Shown: piece by piece, positions 42,941-52,883 of the stretch
Numbering within the stretch: position 1 is the stretch's first letter
How the letters are laid out: each line of letters opens with the position of its first letter
Source: an uncultured Alphaproteobacteria bacterium
GTDB taxonomy: Bacteria > Pseudomonadota > Alphaproteobacteria > UBA8366 > JADFVY01
NCBI GenBank assembly: GCA_947259105.1
Contig: CAMYKU010000013.1
Coordinates: 1-64,000, forward strand
Direction of reading: 5' to 3'
Length of the DNA: 64,000 bases
Program-made: the position numbers and the translations under genes
Notes under the pieces: generated by a model
Databases searched by the model: none
Seen by the model: the letters and a program-made list of their open reading frames with translations, nothing else
Told to the model about the DNA's origin: nothing

Positions 42941-42946
42941 AGAGTG

Positions 42947-42975
42947 TATATAGGGTTTTTGCTGCGGCGGCGCAA
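42947..42975 (-). promoter_or_regulatory. rnpB promoter
   Basis: Reading leftwards, TTGCGC (42975-42970) and TATATA (42952-42947) are separated by 17 nt. The predicted RNA 5' end at 42940 lies 7 nt beyond the -10 element. Spacing and sequence fit a housekeeping sigma promoter for rnpB. Confidence 0.7.
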
Positions 42976-42991
42976 ACCGCGCATGGGTGAA

Positions 42992-43597
42992 TCAATCGAG
43001 TCCGTACCGGGCGATGTAGCGATCCCAGATGTCCGGCCGCCGGTCGAGCGAATAGCGCTCGGCATAGAATTCGCCGCGCGCCGCTGACCGGCGGGACTTC
43101 GTCGTGATCCGGTCGTGATGATGGCCCAGTTCATGGAGGAACACCTCGAGCAGCAGGAAGGCGCGGGCCTGACTCTCGGTGAATTTGCACAGGATGATAT
43201 CCTTCCGGCGCTCGCTGGGGACGCCCAGCCGTTCCAGCAGTGCCTTGTCCTTGTTGAAATAGTCGACGTGAAGCTCGGTCCAGAGCTGGCGCTCCCACGC
43301 GCAGATACCGATCACGCCGACATCGTAATACCAACCGAAACAATCGTATTCGCCCCGGGCCAGGATGATGCCTTTCAGCCCATCCGAATAGAGATCCCAT
43401 TCGGGAATCATGGCGATGAACTCTTCGACATCCCGCTTGCGCAGGACGTGCCGGAATCCCTGGCCCGGACGTTCGCGTTCGATCGCAAACTCCCCGCCAT
43501 TACCCGTCCAGATATTCGGGGTCGGGTCATGCCGGTTCTTCTTCAGGGGGCGCCCACCCTCGACCTTCGGTGTGACCCGCCTGTGATAAGCTGGCAT
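42992..43597 (-). CDS. Putative small HExxH metalloprotein of unknown function
   Basis: A 201-residue soluble protein with no signal peptide. It contains LLLEVFLHELGHHHDR: His155-Glu156-x-x-His159 is the zinc-peptidase consensus within a hydrophobic helix, and Glu177 and Glu180 (RGEFYAERYS) follow at a distance possible for a third ligand. The middle has an aromatic-rich stretch (GEYDCFGWYYDVGVIGICAWERQLW). I cannot name the family. GAGG lies 6 nt before the ATG. It reads towards rnpB, whose promoter starts just after its stop. Confidence 0.72.
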   Translation of the reverse strand: MPAYHRRVTPKVEGGRPLKKNRHDPTPNIWTGNGGEFAIERERPGQGFRHVLRKRDVEEFIAMIPEWDLYSDGLKGIILARGEYDCFGWYYDVGVIGICAWERQLWTELHVDYFNKDKALLERLGVPSERRKDIILCKFTESQARAFLLLEVFLHELGHHHDRITTKSRRSAARGEFYAERYSLDRRPDIWDRYIARYGLD

Positions 43598-43664
43598 TGC
43601 AGGCCTCGTTTGATTTTGTGTATGGCGAGATTACCGGAAGCGGATTGAAAAATCCTGAAGGCGT

Positions 43665-44324
43665 TCAATTGGCTACCGCCAGCAACCCCGCAAGCAGCCC
43701 GGCGGTCTCCTCATCCGCGATGCCGTCGATGCTGGATGGGCGGAAATGGCGCTGGAACGCGGCGATGGCGCCGTCCTCGTCAGCGCGGTAGCCGTATTCC
43801 GCCAGCATCATCGGCACATCCTCGGGCTTTGCCGGAACCGGCTCGGGCCACAGGCCGATCCCGACGCGCGCAAGACGCTGCCAGTCGAACAGTTCGCCCG
43901 GATCCCGCTTTCGCGACGGCGCGACGTCGGAATGACCGACCACGTTGCGCGGCGGGATCGGATGGCGGCGCAGGATCGCCGAGGCGATCAGGGTCAGCGC
44001 CGTGATCTGGACCTCAGGAAACGCCTGATAGCCGAATTCGTGGCCCGGATTGACCAGTTCGATGCCGATCGACCGGCCGTTGATATCCGTCTCGCCGCGC
44101 CAATACGCAATGCCCGCGTGCCAGGCCCGCTTGTCCTCGGGCACCAGGCGCGTAATCGCACCTTCCTCGTCGATGCAGTAATGGGCGCTGACCTTGGCGG
44201 AGGGGTCGCACATGCGGGCCAGCGCCTCCTCGGCCGACTTCATGCCGGTGTAGTGCAGCACCAGCGTGTCGACCGGGACGTCCGCCGGCCGCGGTCCGCA
44301 GTTGGGTGAGGGGCGTTCGATCAT
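43665..44324 (-). CDS. N-acetylmuramoyl-L-alanine amidase (AmpD/AmiD-like)
   Basis: A 219-residue Amidase_2-fold enzyme that cuts the MurNAc-L-Ala bond. The zinc ligands appear as His24 (LVLHYTGM), His131 and Asp141 (VVGHSDVAPSRKRDPGELF). SAHYCIDEEGAITRLVPEDKRAWHAG is typical. After about residue 165 a peptidoglycan-binding-like segment (AEYGYRADEDGAIAAFQRHFRP) follows, as in AmiD. No signal peptide is visible, so a cytoplasmic recycling role (AmpD) is as likely as an envelope role. Confidence 0.92.
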   Translation of the reverse strand: MIERPSPNCGPRPADVPVDTLVLHYTGMKSAEEALARMCDPSAKVSAHYCIDEEGAITRLVPEDKRAWHAGIAYWRGETDINGRSIGIELVNPGHEFGYQAFPEVQITALTLIASAILRRHPIPPRNVVGHSDVAPSRKRDPGELFDWQRLARVGIGLWPEPVPAKPEDVPMMLAEYGYRADEDGAIAAFQRHFRPSSIDGIADEETAGLLAGLLAVAN

Positions 44325-44405
44325 GGCGCCGCGATACTACACCCGATTCGGCCGCATGGACATGGCGACGTCGGCAGCAAAGCCGACCGCTCCCGGGGCC
44401 CAAGC

Positions 44406-45128
44406 CTACCGAATCGACCGCTCCTTGCTGATGACGTCCCAGGCATGGTTGATTGCGGCCAGGCGCTCGTTGGCGAGCTGCACGAACTCTTCCGGCATGC
44501 CCTGGGCGGTCAGGGAATCCGGATGGTTCTCGCGCACCAGCTTGCGGTAGGCGGATTTGAGCTCCTTGTCGGTCATGTCGCGCGTCACGCCCAGCACGCT
44601 GTAGGGGTCGCTGGCCCCCGCGGGCGCGCGCAGGCTGGTGACGCGCTCGAAGGCGTGGTCGTCCAGCCCGAAGATCTCCGCCACCTTCTTCAGGAATTCG
44701 AGTTCGTTGGGATGGACATGCCCGTCCGCCCGCGCCACATAGGCGAGGCAATAGAGCAACTCCTCCAGCACCGCGGGATTGTCGCGGAACATGCGGGCAA
44801 CCTGCTGCGCATAGGGCTCGAACCCCCGATGATCCTTGCGGGCCTGATCGAACACCCGGCCGAGGTTCTTGACCTCGCTGGCGGGAATGCGGAAGACCCT
44901 CTTGAAGGCCTCGACCTCGTCGCGGGTCACCACGCCGTCGGCCTTGGCGAGCTTGGCGCCGAGCGCGATGACGGCGATCGTAAAGGCGATCGACTTGGTC
45001 TGCGCCTCGCCGTGCGGGCGGCGCATCGCATCGACCGCATGCCCGGCCGCGGCGCCGATCAGCGCGCCGAGCGGCCCGCCCAGCGCAAATCCGGCGGCCC
45101 CGCCGAGAATCTTGCCCCAGATGCTCAT
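44406..45128 (-). CDS. TerB-like and J-domain protein (DjlA-type)
   Basis: A 240-residue protein. A glycine-rich hydrophobic segment at residues 7-30 (GKILGGAAGFALGGPLGALIGAAAG) may sit at the membrane. It is followed by a TerB-like helical domain (AKLAKADGVVTRDEVEAFKRVF, ARADGHVHPNELEFLKKVAE) and a C-terminal J domain with the HPD motif at 202-204. The layout matches DjlA-type DnaK co-chaperones. The start at 45128 gives this complete layout; longer frames run into the next gene. Confidence 0.9.
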   Translation of the reverse strand: MSIWGKILGGAAGFALGGPLGALIGAAAGHAVDAMRRPHGEAQTKSIAFTIAVIALGAKLAKADGVVTRDEVEAFKRVFRIPASEVKNLGRVFDQARKDHRGFEPYAQQVARMFRDNPAVLEELLYCLAYVARADGHVHPNELEFLKKVAEIFGLDDHAFERVTSLRAPAGASDPYSVLGVTRDMTDKELKSAYRKLVRENHPDSLTAQGMPEEFVQLANERLAAINHAWDVISKERSIR

Positions 45129-45181
45129 CCGGGTCTGTTTAGCCGCTCTTCCCCGGCGTGCGCAAGCACGGCGGAAGCGGC

Positions 45182-45967
45182 TCAGGAACGATCCTCGGCG
45201 TGCGCGGCGTGCCCCCAATCCGGCCCGAGGCGCCCGACACCGGGGAGTTTCAACGCCAGGTCCAGCGGGTCGACGCCGAGCGTGAGCCCGACGACGTTCA
45301 GCTCCAGCCCCTCCTCGAGAGCCGCGGTGAAGCCGAGCAGGCCGTACAGCGAGACCTGGAAGCCGGTGCCGCTTGGCGCGCGCGCGGCCACGGTGGTGGC
45401 GCCGAGCCAGTCCTTGCCGACCGCGGTCGGCGGCAGATCGAGGCCGAGTCCGGGCACCTCCCGCGCGATCCAGGCGGTGAAGGTGTTGCTGTTGGGGCCC
45501 GGCCAGACCGTGTAGGTGTCGTTGTAGGGATAGGCGCGGGCGGCGCGGTCGATATCGCGAATGACGGCCTCGACGCCCTCGCCACGCAGATCGGCGATGA
45601 TCTCGGGCCGGTTGCCGAACCAGTAGCGGTCCGGCGCCTCCTGCCGGGTCGCCATAGCCTTGCCGCCGTGCATGACGTTCCAGCCGATCACCTGATAGGT
45701 GGTCCACGCACGGGCGTTCGCCGGCTTTACCGCGATCCAGGTATGCACGCCGAGAACGCCGCGCCAGGAAAACGCGCGCGCCGCATAGACCTGAACGACC
45801 GCCTCGCGAGTTTTTGCCGGATCGGGCGCGATCCCCGCGGAATGGCGGGTCGCGGTGTTCCAGTCGCCGCGCATGCTGGCCTGCCCCGAGAGCAGGACCC
45901 AGGCCGGACCGCCCGCCAGCAGCAGGAACAATATCGTCAGCACCAGTATGACCCGCCGTTTACGCAT
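45182..45967 (-). CDS. DUF3750 domain protein
   Basis: A 261-residue protein with an N-terminal membrane anchor or signal (RRVILVLTILFLLLAGGPAWVLL). The conserved stretch AFSWRGVLGVHTWIAVKP, YQVIGWNV, YWFGNRPEIIADLRG and YTVWPGPNSNTFTAWIARE is that of DUF3750. Its function is not established; an envelope location is likely. It is divergent from the oxoprolinase operon, so 45968-46119 serves both directions. Confidence 0.88.
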   Translation of the reverse strand: MRKRRVILVLTILFLLLAGGPAWVLLSGQASMRGDWNTATRHSAGIAPDPAKTREAVVQVYAARAFSWRGVLGVHTWIAVKPANARAWTTYQVIGWNVMHGGKAMATRQEAPDRYWFGNRPEIIADLRGEGVEAVIRDIDRAARAYPYNDTYTVWPGPNSNTFTAWIAREVPGLGLDLPPTAVGKDWLGATTVAARAPSGTGFQVSLYGLLGFTAALEEGLELNVVGLTLGVDPLDLALKLPGVGRLGPDWGHAAHAEDRS

Positions 45968-46060
45968 AAGCTTTTCTCCCGCCGGTTTGGCGGCATATCA
46001 TGCACACAGATTGCGACGAAGTTCGGGCACGGCAAGTCACAATTTTGTCTCAGCAATATA

Positions 46061-46090
46061 TTGACAAATTATCGATAAAATGTCTACATA
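46061..46090 (+). promoter_or_regulatory. Oxoprolinase operon promoter with operator-like dyad
   Basis: A consensus TTGACA (46061-46066) is followed after 18 nt by TACATA (46085-46090). Between and overlapping them is a dyad at 46063-46084, GACA-N2-TTATCGATAA-N2-TGTC, symmetrical at 18 of 22 positions. The surrounding 70 bp is AT-rich. A regulator bound here would block RNA polymerase; the MarR-type gene at the end of the operon is the obvious candidate. Confidence 0.7.
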
Positions 46091-46119
46091 ATCTGCGAAC
46101 AGCGGCGCGGGGCAGACAT

Positions 46120-49100
46120 ATGGCCGAATACGACGACGGATCCGGGACCTGGCAGTTCTGGGTCGACCGCGGCGGCACCTTTACCGATATCGTGGCGCAG
46201 GGGCCGGACGGCGCGCTGGTCACCCACAAGCTGCTGTCGGAAAACCCGGAGCATTACAGCGACGCGGCGGTGCAGGGCGTGCGCGACCTGCTGGGCCTGG
46301 GACGGGATGACCCGATTCCCTCTGCGGCCGTCGAGGCGATCAAGATGGGCACGACCGTGGCCACCAACGCATTGCTGGAGCGCAAGGGCGAACGTACGCT
46401 GCTGGCGATCACCGGGGGATTCCGCGATGCGCTGCGCATCGGTTACCAGGCGCGGCCCCGCCTGTTCGACCGGCATATCGTGCTGCCCGAGCTGCTGTAC
46501 GAGGTCGCCGTCGAGATCGAAGAGCGCGTCGCCACCGACGGGACGGTGCTGACGCCGCTCGACCGCGAGGCCGCCCGCGCCGCGCTGCAAGGCGCGTACG
46601 ACGACGGCTTCCGCGCCATCGCCGTCGTCTTCATACACGGCTACCGGTATCCGGACCACGAACGCGCGGTCGCCGCGATCGCCCGCGAGATCGGCTTCAC
46701 CCAGATCTCGACCAGCCATGAGACCAGCCCGCTGGTCAAGCTGGTCGGCCGCGGCGACACCACCGTGGTGGACGCGTACCTGTCGCCGATCCTGCGGCGC
46801 TACGTCGACCAGGTCGCGGCACAGGTCGGGGACGTACGGCTAATGTTCATGCAGTCCAGCGGCGGCCTCACCGACGCCCGCATGTTCCAGGGCAAGGACT
46901 CGATCCTGTCCGGTCCGGCGGGCGGCATCGTCGGCGGCGTACGTACGGCGCAACAGGCCGGTTTCGGCAAGTTGATCACCTTCGACATGGGCGGCACGTC
47001 GACCGATGTCGCGCATTACGACGGCGCGTACGAGCGCGCCTTCGAGACGCTTGTCGCAGGCGTACGCATGCGGGCGCCGATGATGCGGATCCACACCGTC
47101 GCGGCGGGCGGCGGGTCGATGTGCGTCTTCGACGGCGCACGTTACCGGGTCGGGCCGGAATCCGCCGGCGCCAATCCGGGTCCCGCCTGTTACCGCAGGG
47201 GTGGGCCGCTGACCGTGACCGACTGCAACGTCATGCTGGGCAAGCTGCAGCCGGACTTCTTCCCGCGCGTCTTCGGGCCCGACCAGGACGCGCCTCTGGA
47301 CGCGAAAGCCGTACGTAAGAAATTCAGCGAGATGTCCGAGAGGATCGGGGCCGCGACCGGCAATGTGCCTACGCCCGTTGAGGTCGCCGACGGATTCCTG
47401 AAGATCGCGGTCGATAACATGGCGAACGCGATCAAGAAGATCTCGGTGCAGCGCGGTTACGACGTCACCGAATACACGCTCTGCTGCTTCGGCGGCGCCG
47501 GCGGCCAGCACGCCTGCCTGGTAGCCGACGCGCTGGGCATGAAGACGGTCTACCTGCATCCGTTCGCGGGCGTGCTGTCGGCCTACGGCATGGGGCTCGC
47601 GGACATACGGGCGCTGCGCGAAACCTCGATCGAGGAATGCCTCGATGACGCTGTGCTGCCGCGGGTAACGGCGGTGCTGGACAGGCTTGCCGCGGATGCC
47701 GGGGCGGAACTCGACAACCAGAACATCCCGGCGGCGCGCCGGACGATGCTGCGCAGGCTGCACCTGAAATACGAGGGCACGGACACGTCGCTGGAAGTGC
47801 CATTCGGCCCGCCCGCAGGCATGAAAGCGGATTTCGAGGCGGCGCACCGCCAGCGCTACGGTTTCATCATGCCGGAGAAACCGCTGGTCGTGGAGACGGC
47901 CGCCGTGGAGGCGATCGGCGCGACCGGGAATGTCGGCGCCGCCGCCCGTACGGATGGCGGCGCGGTCGAGGCGGCGGCGCCGCTTGCCGCCGTACGCGCC
48001 TTTATGGCCGGTGCGGAGCACGAAACGCCCGTCTACGACCGCGACGCGCTTGCAGAGGGCCAGACGGTCGCCGGGCCGGCAATCCTCCGCGAGCCGACGG
48101 CGACGACGATCGTCGAGCCCGGCTGGCAGGCGCAAATGCATGCCGGCGGCGACCTGGTGTTGACCCGCATCGTGCCGCTGCCCCGCCGCGAGGCGATCGG
48201 CACCACCGTCGATCCGGTCATGCTGGAAGTGTTCAACAACATGTTCATGTCGATCGCCGAGCAGATGGGCGTGACCCTGCAGAACACCGCCTACTCGGTG
48301 AACATCAAGGAGCGCGTCGATTTCTCGTGCGCGATCTTCGACGCTGACGGAGCGCTCATCGCCAACGCGCCGCACATGCCGGTGCATCTCGGCTCGATGG
48401 CCGAGAGCATTCGCGCGGTGATCCGCAACAATCGGGACGAAATCCGGCCCGGCAACGTCTACATGCTGAACGCGCCCTACAACGGCGGCACCCATCTGCC
48501 GGACGTGACCGTGGTCACCCCGGTCTTCGACGATGCCGGCACCAGGATCCTGTTCTATCTGGGAAGCCGCGGCCACCACGCCGACATCGGCGGCGTCACG
48601 CCCGGCTCGATGCCGCCGAACAGCCGGGTCGTGGAGGAGGAAGGCGTATTGATCGACAATTTCCTGCTGGTCGACCGCGGCGATTTCCGCGAGGCGGCGC
48701 TGTTCGAACTGCTGGGCTCTGGCGACTGGCCGGCCCGCAACCCGGGCCAGAACGTCGCCGACATCAAGGCCCAGATCGCCGCCAATGAAAAGGGCGCGGC
48801 CGAGCTGCGCCGTATGGTCTCGCATTTCGGCCTCGATGTCGTACGTGCCTATATGGGGCACGTACAGGATAATGCCGAGGAATCCGTGCGCCGCGTCGTC
48901 GACGTCCTCAAGGACGGGGAATTCACCTATCCGCTGGACAACGGCGCCAAGGTGCACGTGGCGATCACCATCGACCGGGCGGCGCGCAGCGCCCGGGTGG
49001 ATTTCTCCGGCTCCAGCGACCAGCTGGACAACAATTTCAACGCGCCGAGCGCGGTTTGCCGGGCCGCCGTACTGTACGTATTTCGCACCCTGGTCGACGA

Positions 49101-49773
49101 CGAAATCCCGATGAACGAGGGCTGCCTGAAGCCGCTGGAGATCGTCATTCCGGAGGGCTCCATGCTGGCGCCGAATTACCCGGCCGCCGTGGTCGCCGGC
49201 AATGTGGAAACCTCGCAGGTCATCACCGATGCCCTGTACGGCGCGCTCGGCGTCATGGCCGCGGCCCAGGGCACGATGAACAACACCACCTTCGGCAACG
49301 ACCGCTACCAGTACTACGAGACGATCGCCGGCGGCTCGGGCGCGGGGCCCGACTTCGACGGCACGGCCGCCGTGCACACCCATATGACCAACAGCCGTCT
49401 GACCGATCCCGAAATCCTGGAAATGCGCTTTCCCGTCGTCCTGGAAGGCTACGCGATCCGAGCGGCAAGCGGCGGCCGCGGGCGGCGCCGGGGCGGCGAC
49501 GGCGCGGTGCGGCGGCTGCGGTTTCTCGAGGACATGACGATCTCGATCCTGTCCAACCACCGGATCGTGCCGCCCTACGGCATGGCGGGCGGCGAGCCCG
49601 GCGCCCCGGGGCGCAACTGGATCGAGCGCGCCGACGGGACGATCGATGAGATGAGCGGCACCGACACGAGGCCGATCCATCCCGGCGACGTCTGGGTGCT
49701 GGAAACGCCCGGCGGCGGCGGCTATGGCGAACCCGAGGCGGCCGAACGGGCGCGCAAGGAAGGACGGCCATGA
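46120..49773 (+). CDS. 5-oxoprolinase / hydantoinase, fused HyuA-HyuB type
   Basis: A 1217-residue protein with both halves fused. The HyuA-like half (about 1-700) begins with [15 protein letters not shown] and contains [46 protein letters not shown] and [19 protein letters not shown], the acetokinase/actin-like ATPase motifs. The HyuB-like half (about 700-1210) carries [44 protein letters not shown] and AGNVETSQ. Fused members hydrolyse 5-oxoproline with ATP; related ones act on hydantoins. The C-terminus differs from the two-gene types, so 5-oxoprolinase is favoured but not certain. The ATG at 46120 follows GGGGCAGAC. The stop overlaps the MarR gene. Confidence 0.9.
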   Translation: MAEYDDGSGTWQFWVDRGGTFTDIVAQGPDGALVTHKLLSENPEHYSDAAVQGVRDLLGLGRDDPIPSAAVEAIKMGTTVATNALLERKGERTLLAITGGFRDALRIGYQARPRLFDRHIVLPELLYEVAVEIEERVATDGTVLTPLDREAARAALQGAYDDGFRAIAVVFIHGYRYPDHERAVAAIAREIGFTQISTSHETSPLVKLVGRGDTTVVDAYLSPILRRYVDQVAAQVGDVRLMFMQSSGGLTDARMFQGKDSILSGPAGGIVGGVRTAQQAGFGKLITFDMGGTSTDVAHYDGAYERAFETLVAGVRMRAPMMRIHTVAAGGGSMCVFDGARYRVGPESAGANPGPACYRRGGPLTVTDCNVMLGKLQPDFFPRVFGPDQDAPLDAKAVRKKFSEMSERIGAATGNVPTPVEVADGFLKIAVDNMANAIKKISVQRGYDVTEYTLCCFGGAGGQHACLVADALGMKTVYLHPFAGVLSAYGMGLADIRALRETSIEECLDDAVLPRVTAVLDRLAADAGAELDNQNIPAARRTMLRRLHLKYEGTDTSLEVPFGPPAGMKADFEAAHRQRYGFIMPEKPLVVETAAVEAIGATGNVGAAARTDGGAVEAAAPLAAVRAFMAGAEHETPVYDRDALAEGQTVAGPAILREPTATTIVEPGWQAQMHAGGDLVLTRIVPLPRREAIGTTVDPVMLEVFNNMFMSIAEQMGVTLQNTAYSVNIKERVDFSCAIFDADGALIANAPHMPVHLGSMAESIRAVIRNNRDEIRPGNVYMLNAPYNGGTHLPDVTVVTPVFDDAGTRILFYLGSRGHHADIGGVTPGSMPPNSRVVEEEGVLIDNFLLVDRGDFREAALFELLGSGDWPARNPGQNVADIKAQIAANEKGAAELRRMVSHFGLDVVRAYMGHVQDNAEESVRRVVDVLKDGEFTYPLDNGAKVHVAITIDRAARSARVDFSGSSDQLDNNFNAPSAVCRAAVLYVFRTLVDDEIPMNEGCLKPLEIVIPEGSMLAPNYPAAVVAGNVETSQVITDALYGALGVMAAAQGTMNNTTFGNDRYQYYETIAGGSGAGPDFDGTAAVHTHMTNSRLTDPEILEMRFPVVLEGYAIRAASGGRGRRRGGDGAVRRLRFLEDMTISILSNHRIVPPYGMAGGEPGAPGRNWIERADGTIDEMSGTDTRPIHPGDVWVLETPGGGGYGEPEAAERARKEGRP

Positions 49774-50303
49774 GCAAACCGGCGGCAGGCGATGGCAAGG
49801 GCGGGCGGATCGTATCCTCGGCCCATCTCGCCGAGGGCGGGGCGCCGGCGCTCAGCGAGTTCGAATACGGGCTGATCATTTCCGGCAACGCGTTCGAGCG
49901 CTGGGTAGTGCGCTGCATGGCGGCGGCGGGGTATCCGGAATTCAACGCCCTCGACGTCCTGGTCGTCCATTCGGTGAACCACCGGGCGCGGGACAAGCGC
50001 CTTTCCGACATCTGTTTCGTCCTCAACATCGAGGATTCGCACCTCGTCAACTACGCCCTGAAGAAACTCGCCAGGGCCGGGCTGGTCGAGGCGGAAAAGC
50101 GCGGCAAGGAAACCGTCTACCGGACGACGCAGGAGGGTGCCGGAGCCTGCGCCCGCTATCGCGCCGTCCGCGAGTCGTGCCTCGTGGAAACGGTCGCGGC
50201 GCTGGGCAATTTCGACGACGCGGAGATCGCGGCGGTGGCGCGCTTCCTGCGCGCCCTCTCGGGCCTCTACGACCAGGCCGCCCGCGCCGCCGCCAGCCTC
50301 TGA
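49770..50303 (+). CDS. MarR-type winged-helix regulator
   Basis: A 177-residue protein whose ATG overlaps the oxoprolinase stop. The core [62 protein letters not shown] is a winged-helix DNA-binding domain of MarR type with a recognition helix around VNYALKKL and a wing around GKETVYRTT. It probably controls the operon it ends, through the dyad at 46063-46084; that link is inference. The first 30 residues are Gly/Ala-rich and may be disordered. Confidence 0.88.
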   Translation: MSKPAAGDGKGGRIVSSAHLAEGGAPALSEFEYGLIISGNAFERWVVRCMAAAGYPEFNALDVLVVHSVNHRARDKRLSDICFVLNIEDSHLVNYALKKLARAGLVEAEKRGKETVYRTTQEGAGACARYRAVRESCLVETVAALGNFDDAEIAAVARFLRALSGLYDQAARAAASL

Positions 50304-50376
50304 CGAGGCGGCACGGTTTGCGCCGACACGGAACCGCACCCGGGCCGGCGAAAAAGAAACAACGCCCCGCGCCCGC

Positions 50377-50811
50377 TCAGCTGGCGATGATGTTTCGCAG
50401 GAATCCCGCTTCGTTTTCGAGTTCCTCGAGGCGGCTCTTGACGATGTCGCCGATACTCACGAGGCCGACCATCGCGCCGCCATCCATTACGGGAAGGTGG
50501 CGAATATGATGCTCGGTCATGAGGTGCATGCACTTCTGCACCTCGTCCGCCGGCGAACATGTCACGACCTCGCGCGTCATCAGCGCGCTGACCTGCGCCT
50601 CGAGGAGGCGCTCGCGCCGCGTGACGTCGCCGAGCCCGGCGACAATATCCCGCTCGGACAGGATTCCCAGCACACCGTCCCCGCCGTCACTGACGACCAG
50701 CGCACCGATCCCTTCACGTTTCAGAACCTGGGCCGCCTCTCCAACCGTTGCCTTTGACGCGATCGTGACGACCTTGTCGCCTTTTCCTTTCAGGATTGCC
50801 TTAACGTTCAT
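50377..50811 (-). CDS. Two-CBS-domain protein
   Basis: A 144-residue cytoplasmic protein of two CBS domains: VVTIASKATVGEAAQVLKREGIGALVVSDG then GVLGILSERDIVAGL, and MTREVVTCSPADEVQKCMHLMTEHHIRHLPVMDGGAMVGLVSIGDIVKSRLEE. Such stand-alone pairs bind adenine nucleotides and act as energy sensors, usually on unknown partners. The start at 50811 is set by the family; the frame runs on upstream without resemblance. Confidence 0.92.
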   Translation of the reverse strand: MNVKAILKGKGDKVVTIASKATVGEAAQVLKREGIGALVVSDGGDGVLGILSERDIVAGLGDVTRRERLLEAQVSALMTREVVTCSPADEVQKCMHLMTEHHIRHLPVMDGGAMVGLVSIGDIVKSRLEELENEAGFLRNIIAS

Positions 50812-51060
50812 ACCCAGTTCTCCCAAGTTTCGGGGTTCGCAGCGTCTCGCGAGTGAGACGAACCTAGCACAATTTCCGGTAAATCTCGATATGCTGTGCG
50901 CGGAGAGTCGCCGACGGTTTTGCCGGCGCCAGGCACTTCGTTCATGGGGCATCGCCCGGCCCGTTCGGAGCAGCGCCATTGACCGGACGGAAATCGGGTG
51001 TACTGTTTCATTTCGGGTCGAATTCCAGGCTGGCCGGCCATGATTGCGAGGAAACCGGGC

Positions 51061-52467
51061 ATGAAGGTGCAATCGCTCGCATTACGCAAGGTGCCGCTTC
51101 CCGACTCGCTGATGCCGGCGCTGAGCCTCCTGCTGGGCGACCGCGCAACGGCGTCGGCGTCGGTTCGCGAACAGCACGGCCGTGGCGAGGGCGGGTTTTC
51201 GCCATTGCCCCCCGACATCGTATGCTTTGCGAACAGCACCGAGGAAGTGGCCGCGATCGTGCGCCTTTGCGCCGAACACAAGGTACCGGTCATCCCGTTC
51301 GGCACCGGCACCTCGCTGGAAGGCCACGTTTTGGCCCTTAAAGGCGGCGTCAGCATCGATCTCAGCCACATGAACGAAATCCTCGAGGTCAACACCGAGG
51401 ATCTGGACTGCCGCGTCGAGGCGGGCGTCACCCGCAAACAGCTGAACAACCACATCAGGGATACCGGGCTGTTTTTCGCGGTCGACCCGGGCGCCGACGC
51501 GTCGCTCGGCGGGATGGCCGCGACCCGCGCTTCGGGAACCAACGCCGTCCGCTACGGGACGATGCGCGAGTCGGTGCTGGGGCTGACCGTCGTCATGCCC
51601 GACGGCCGCATCGTCCACACCGGTGGCCGGGCCCGCAAATCCGCCGCCGGCTATGACTTGACCCGGCTGCTTGTTGGCTCCGAGGGGACCCTCGGCGTGA
51701 TCACCGAAGTGCAGCTGCGTCTATTCGGCATCCCCGAGGCGGTCTCGGCCGCCGTGTGCCAGTACGATACCCTGGAGGGCGCGGTCAATACGGTGATCCA
51801 GACCATCCAGCTGGGCGTGCCGGTGGCCCGTATCGAGCTTCTCGACGAGGTCCAGCTCGGCGCCTGCATCGCCTATTCGAAGCTCGAGGAATACGCGCGC
51901 AAGCCGACCCTGTTCTTCGAATTCCACGGCACCGAAAACAGCGTCAAAGAGCAGACCGAGACCGTGGACGAAATTTCGCGGGAAAACGGCGGCGGCGATT
52001 TCCGCTGGGCGACCCGGCAGGAGGACCGCAACGCCCTGTGGCAGGCCCGCCACGACGCCTATTTCGCGGCGGTCGCGCTGCGCCCGGGAAAACGCGGCAT
52101 CTCGTCGGACGTCTGCGTGCCGATCTCGCGGCTCGCCGAGTGCATCGTGGAGAGCCGCGCGGACATCGAGGAAAGCGGTCTCGTGGCCCCCATCGTCGGG
52201 CATGTCGGTGACGGCAACTTCCATGTACTCTTCGTCATCGATCCGGACGACCCCAAGGAAGCGGGGCGGATGGAATGGGTCAACGAGCGCATGGTCCACC
52301 GTGCGCTCGCGATGGGCGGCACCTGTACCGGCGAACACGGCATCGGCGTCGGCAAGATGGACTTCCTGGTCGCCGAGCAGGGTGAGGCCGTCGGCGTCAT
52401 GCGCACGGTCAAGATGGCGCTGGACCCCGACAACATCATGAATCCGGGTAAGATCCTGCGGGTGTAG
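51061..52467 (+). CDS. FAD-linked oxidase, D-lactate/glycolate dehydrogenase type
   Basis: A 468-residue flavoenzyme of the GlcD/LDHD group in the VAO fold. FAD-binding segments are VPVIPFGTGTSLEGHVLA, FAVDPGADASLGGMAATRASGTNAVRYGTMRESVLGL and LLVGSEGTLGVITEV. The C-terminal half has GHVGDGNFHVLFVID and CTGEHGIGVGKMDFL, the active-site histidine regions of D-2-hydroxyacid dehydrogenases. The substrate is probably D-lactate or a similar 2-hydroxyacid. ATG 51061 has GAGGA 9 nt upstream; one at 51040 would add seven residues. No glcE or glcF neighbours, so it is likely a single-subunit enzyme. Confidence 0.93.
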   Translation: MKVQSLALRKVPLPDSLMPALSLLLGDRATASASVREQHGRGEGGFSPLPPDIVCFANSTEEVAAIVRLCAEHKVPVIPFGTGTSLEGHVLALKGGVSIDLSHMNEILEVNTEDLDCRVEAGVTRKQLNNHIRDTGLFFAVDPGADASLGGMAATRASGTNAVRYGTMRESVLGLTVVMPDGRIVHTGGRARKSAAGYDLTRLLVGSEGTLGVITEVQLRLFGIPEAVSAAVCQYDTLEGAVNTVIQTIQLGVPVARIELLDEVQLGACIAYSKLEEYARKPTLFFEFHGTENSVKEQTETVDEISRENGGGDFRWATRQEDRNALWQARHDAYFAAVALRPGKRGISSDVCVPISRLAECIVESRADIEESGLVAPIVGHVGDGNFHVLFVIDPDDPKEAGRMEWVNERMVHRALAMGGTCTGEHGIGVGKMDFLVAEQGEAVGVMRTVKMALDPDNIMNPGKILRV

Positions 52468-52883
52468 AGCGCCGGCCGGCGTGAACACCGGCACCATAAA
52501 TCTTTCCACCACCTCCCGCACATGCCTCATCGTGAGCCTGTCGAAGGATGAGGCGCGTGTGGACAGGGTGGTACGGGAAACACGGCGCCTGCTCCTCGCA
52601 CAAGAATGCCAAATCCCCGCCTGTCCCGACTGTCCGCTTTGCCGCCCTCGTCCATGCCGCCATGATACGGATTGCAGGATCTGCCTTCGACCGGAAATCG
52701 CCGCCACGGTAGCGCATCGCCACGATCCGAAGGAACAACCCCATGCACCGGCGTTTTCCGCGGGTTTCAGGAGCGCCTGCCGGGGCCGGGGAATGCGTCG
52801 GCGCGGTCCCCCTTTGCGGGAAATTGGCGCGTTTGATCCGGATCATGGGCGCGGCGCAGCGCCGGCGCTAGCTTCGGGGCACC
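52468..52883. other. Intergenic region with one short palindromic repeat
   Basis: This 416-bp stretch between the FAD oxidase and the P-type ATPase has no supported gene. It contains the hairpin repeat at 52524-52554. Nothing else stands out. The last 25 bp before 52884 lack a strong ribosome-binding site. Confidence 0.5.
52524..52554. repeat. Short intergenic palindromic repeat
   Basis: GCCTCATC (52524-52531) pairs with GATGAGGC (52547-52554) around GTGAGCCTGTCGAAG. Sequences of the form CATGGTGAGCCTGTCGAAGG or close variants are familiar as dispersed intergenic repeats in many proteobacterial genomes, so this is likely one copy of such a family. Confidence 0.6.

Noticed and set aside
46840-49680. 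A 946-codon open frame antisense to the oxoprolinase gene
   Set aside because: A high-GC shadow with Arg/His/Gly-rich composition, no ribosome-binding site and no recognisable domain.
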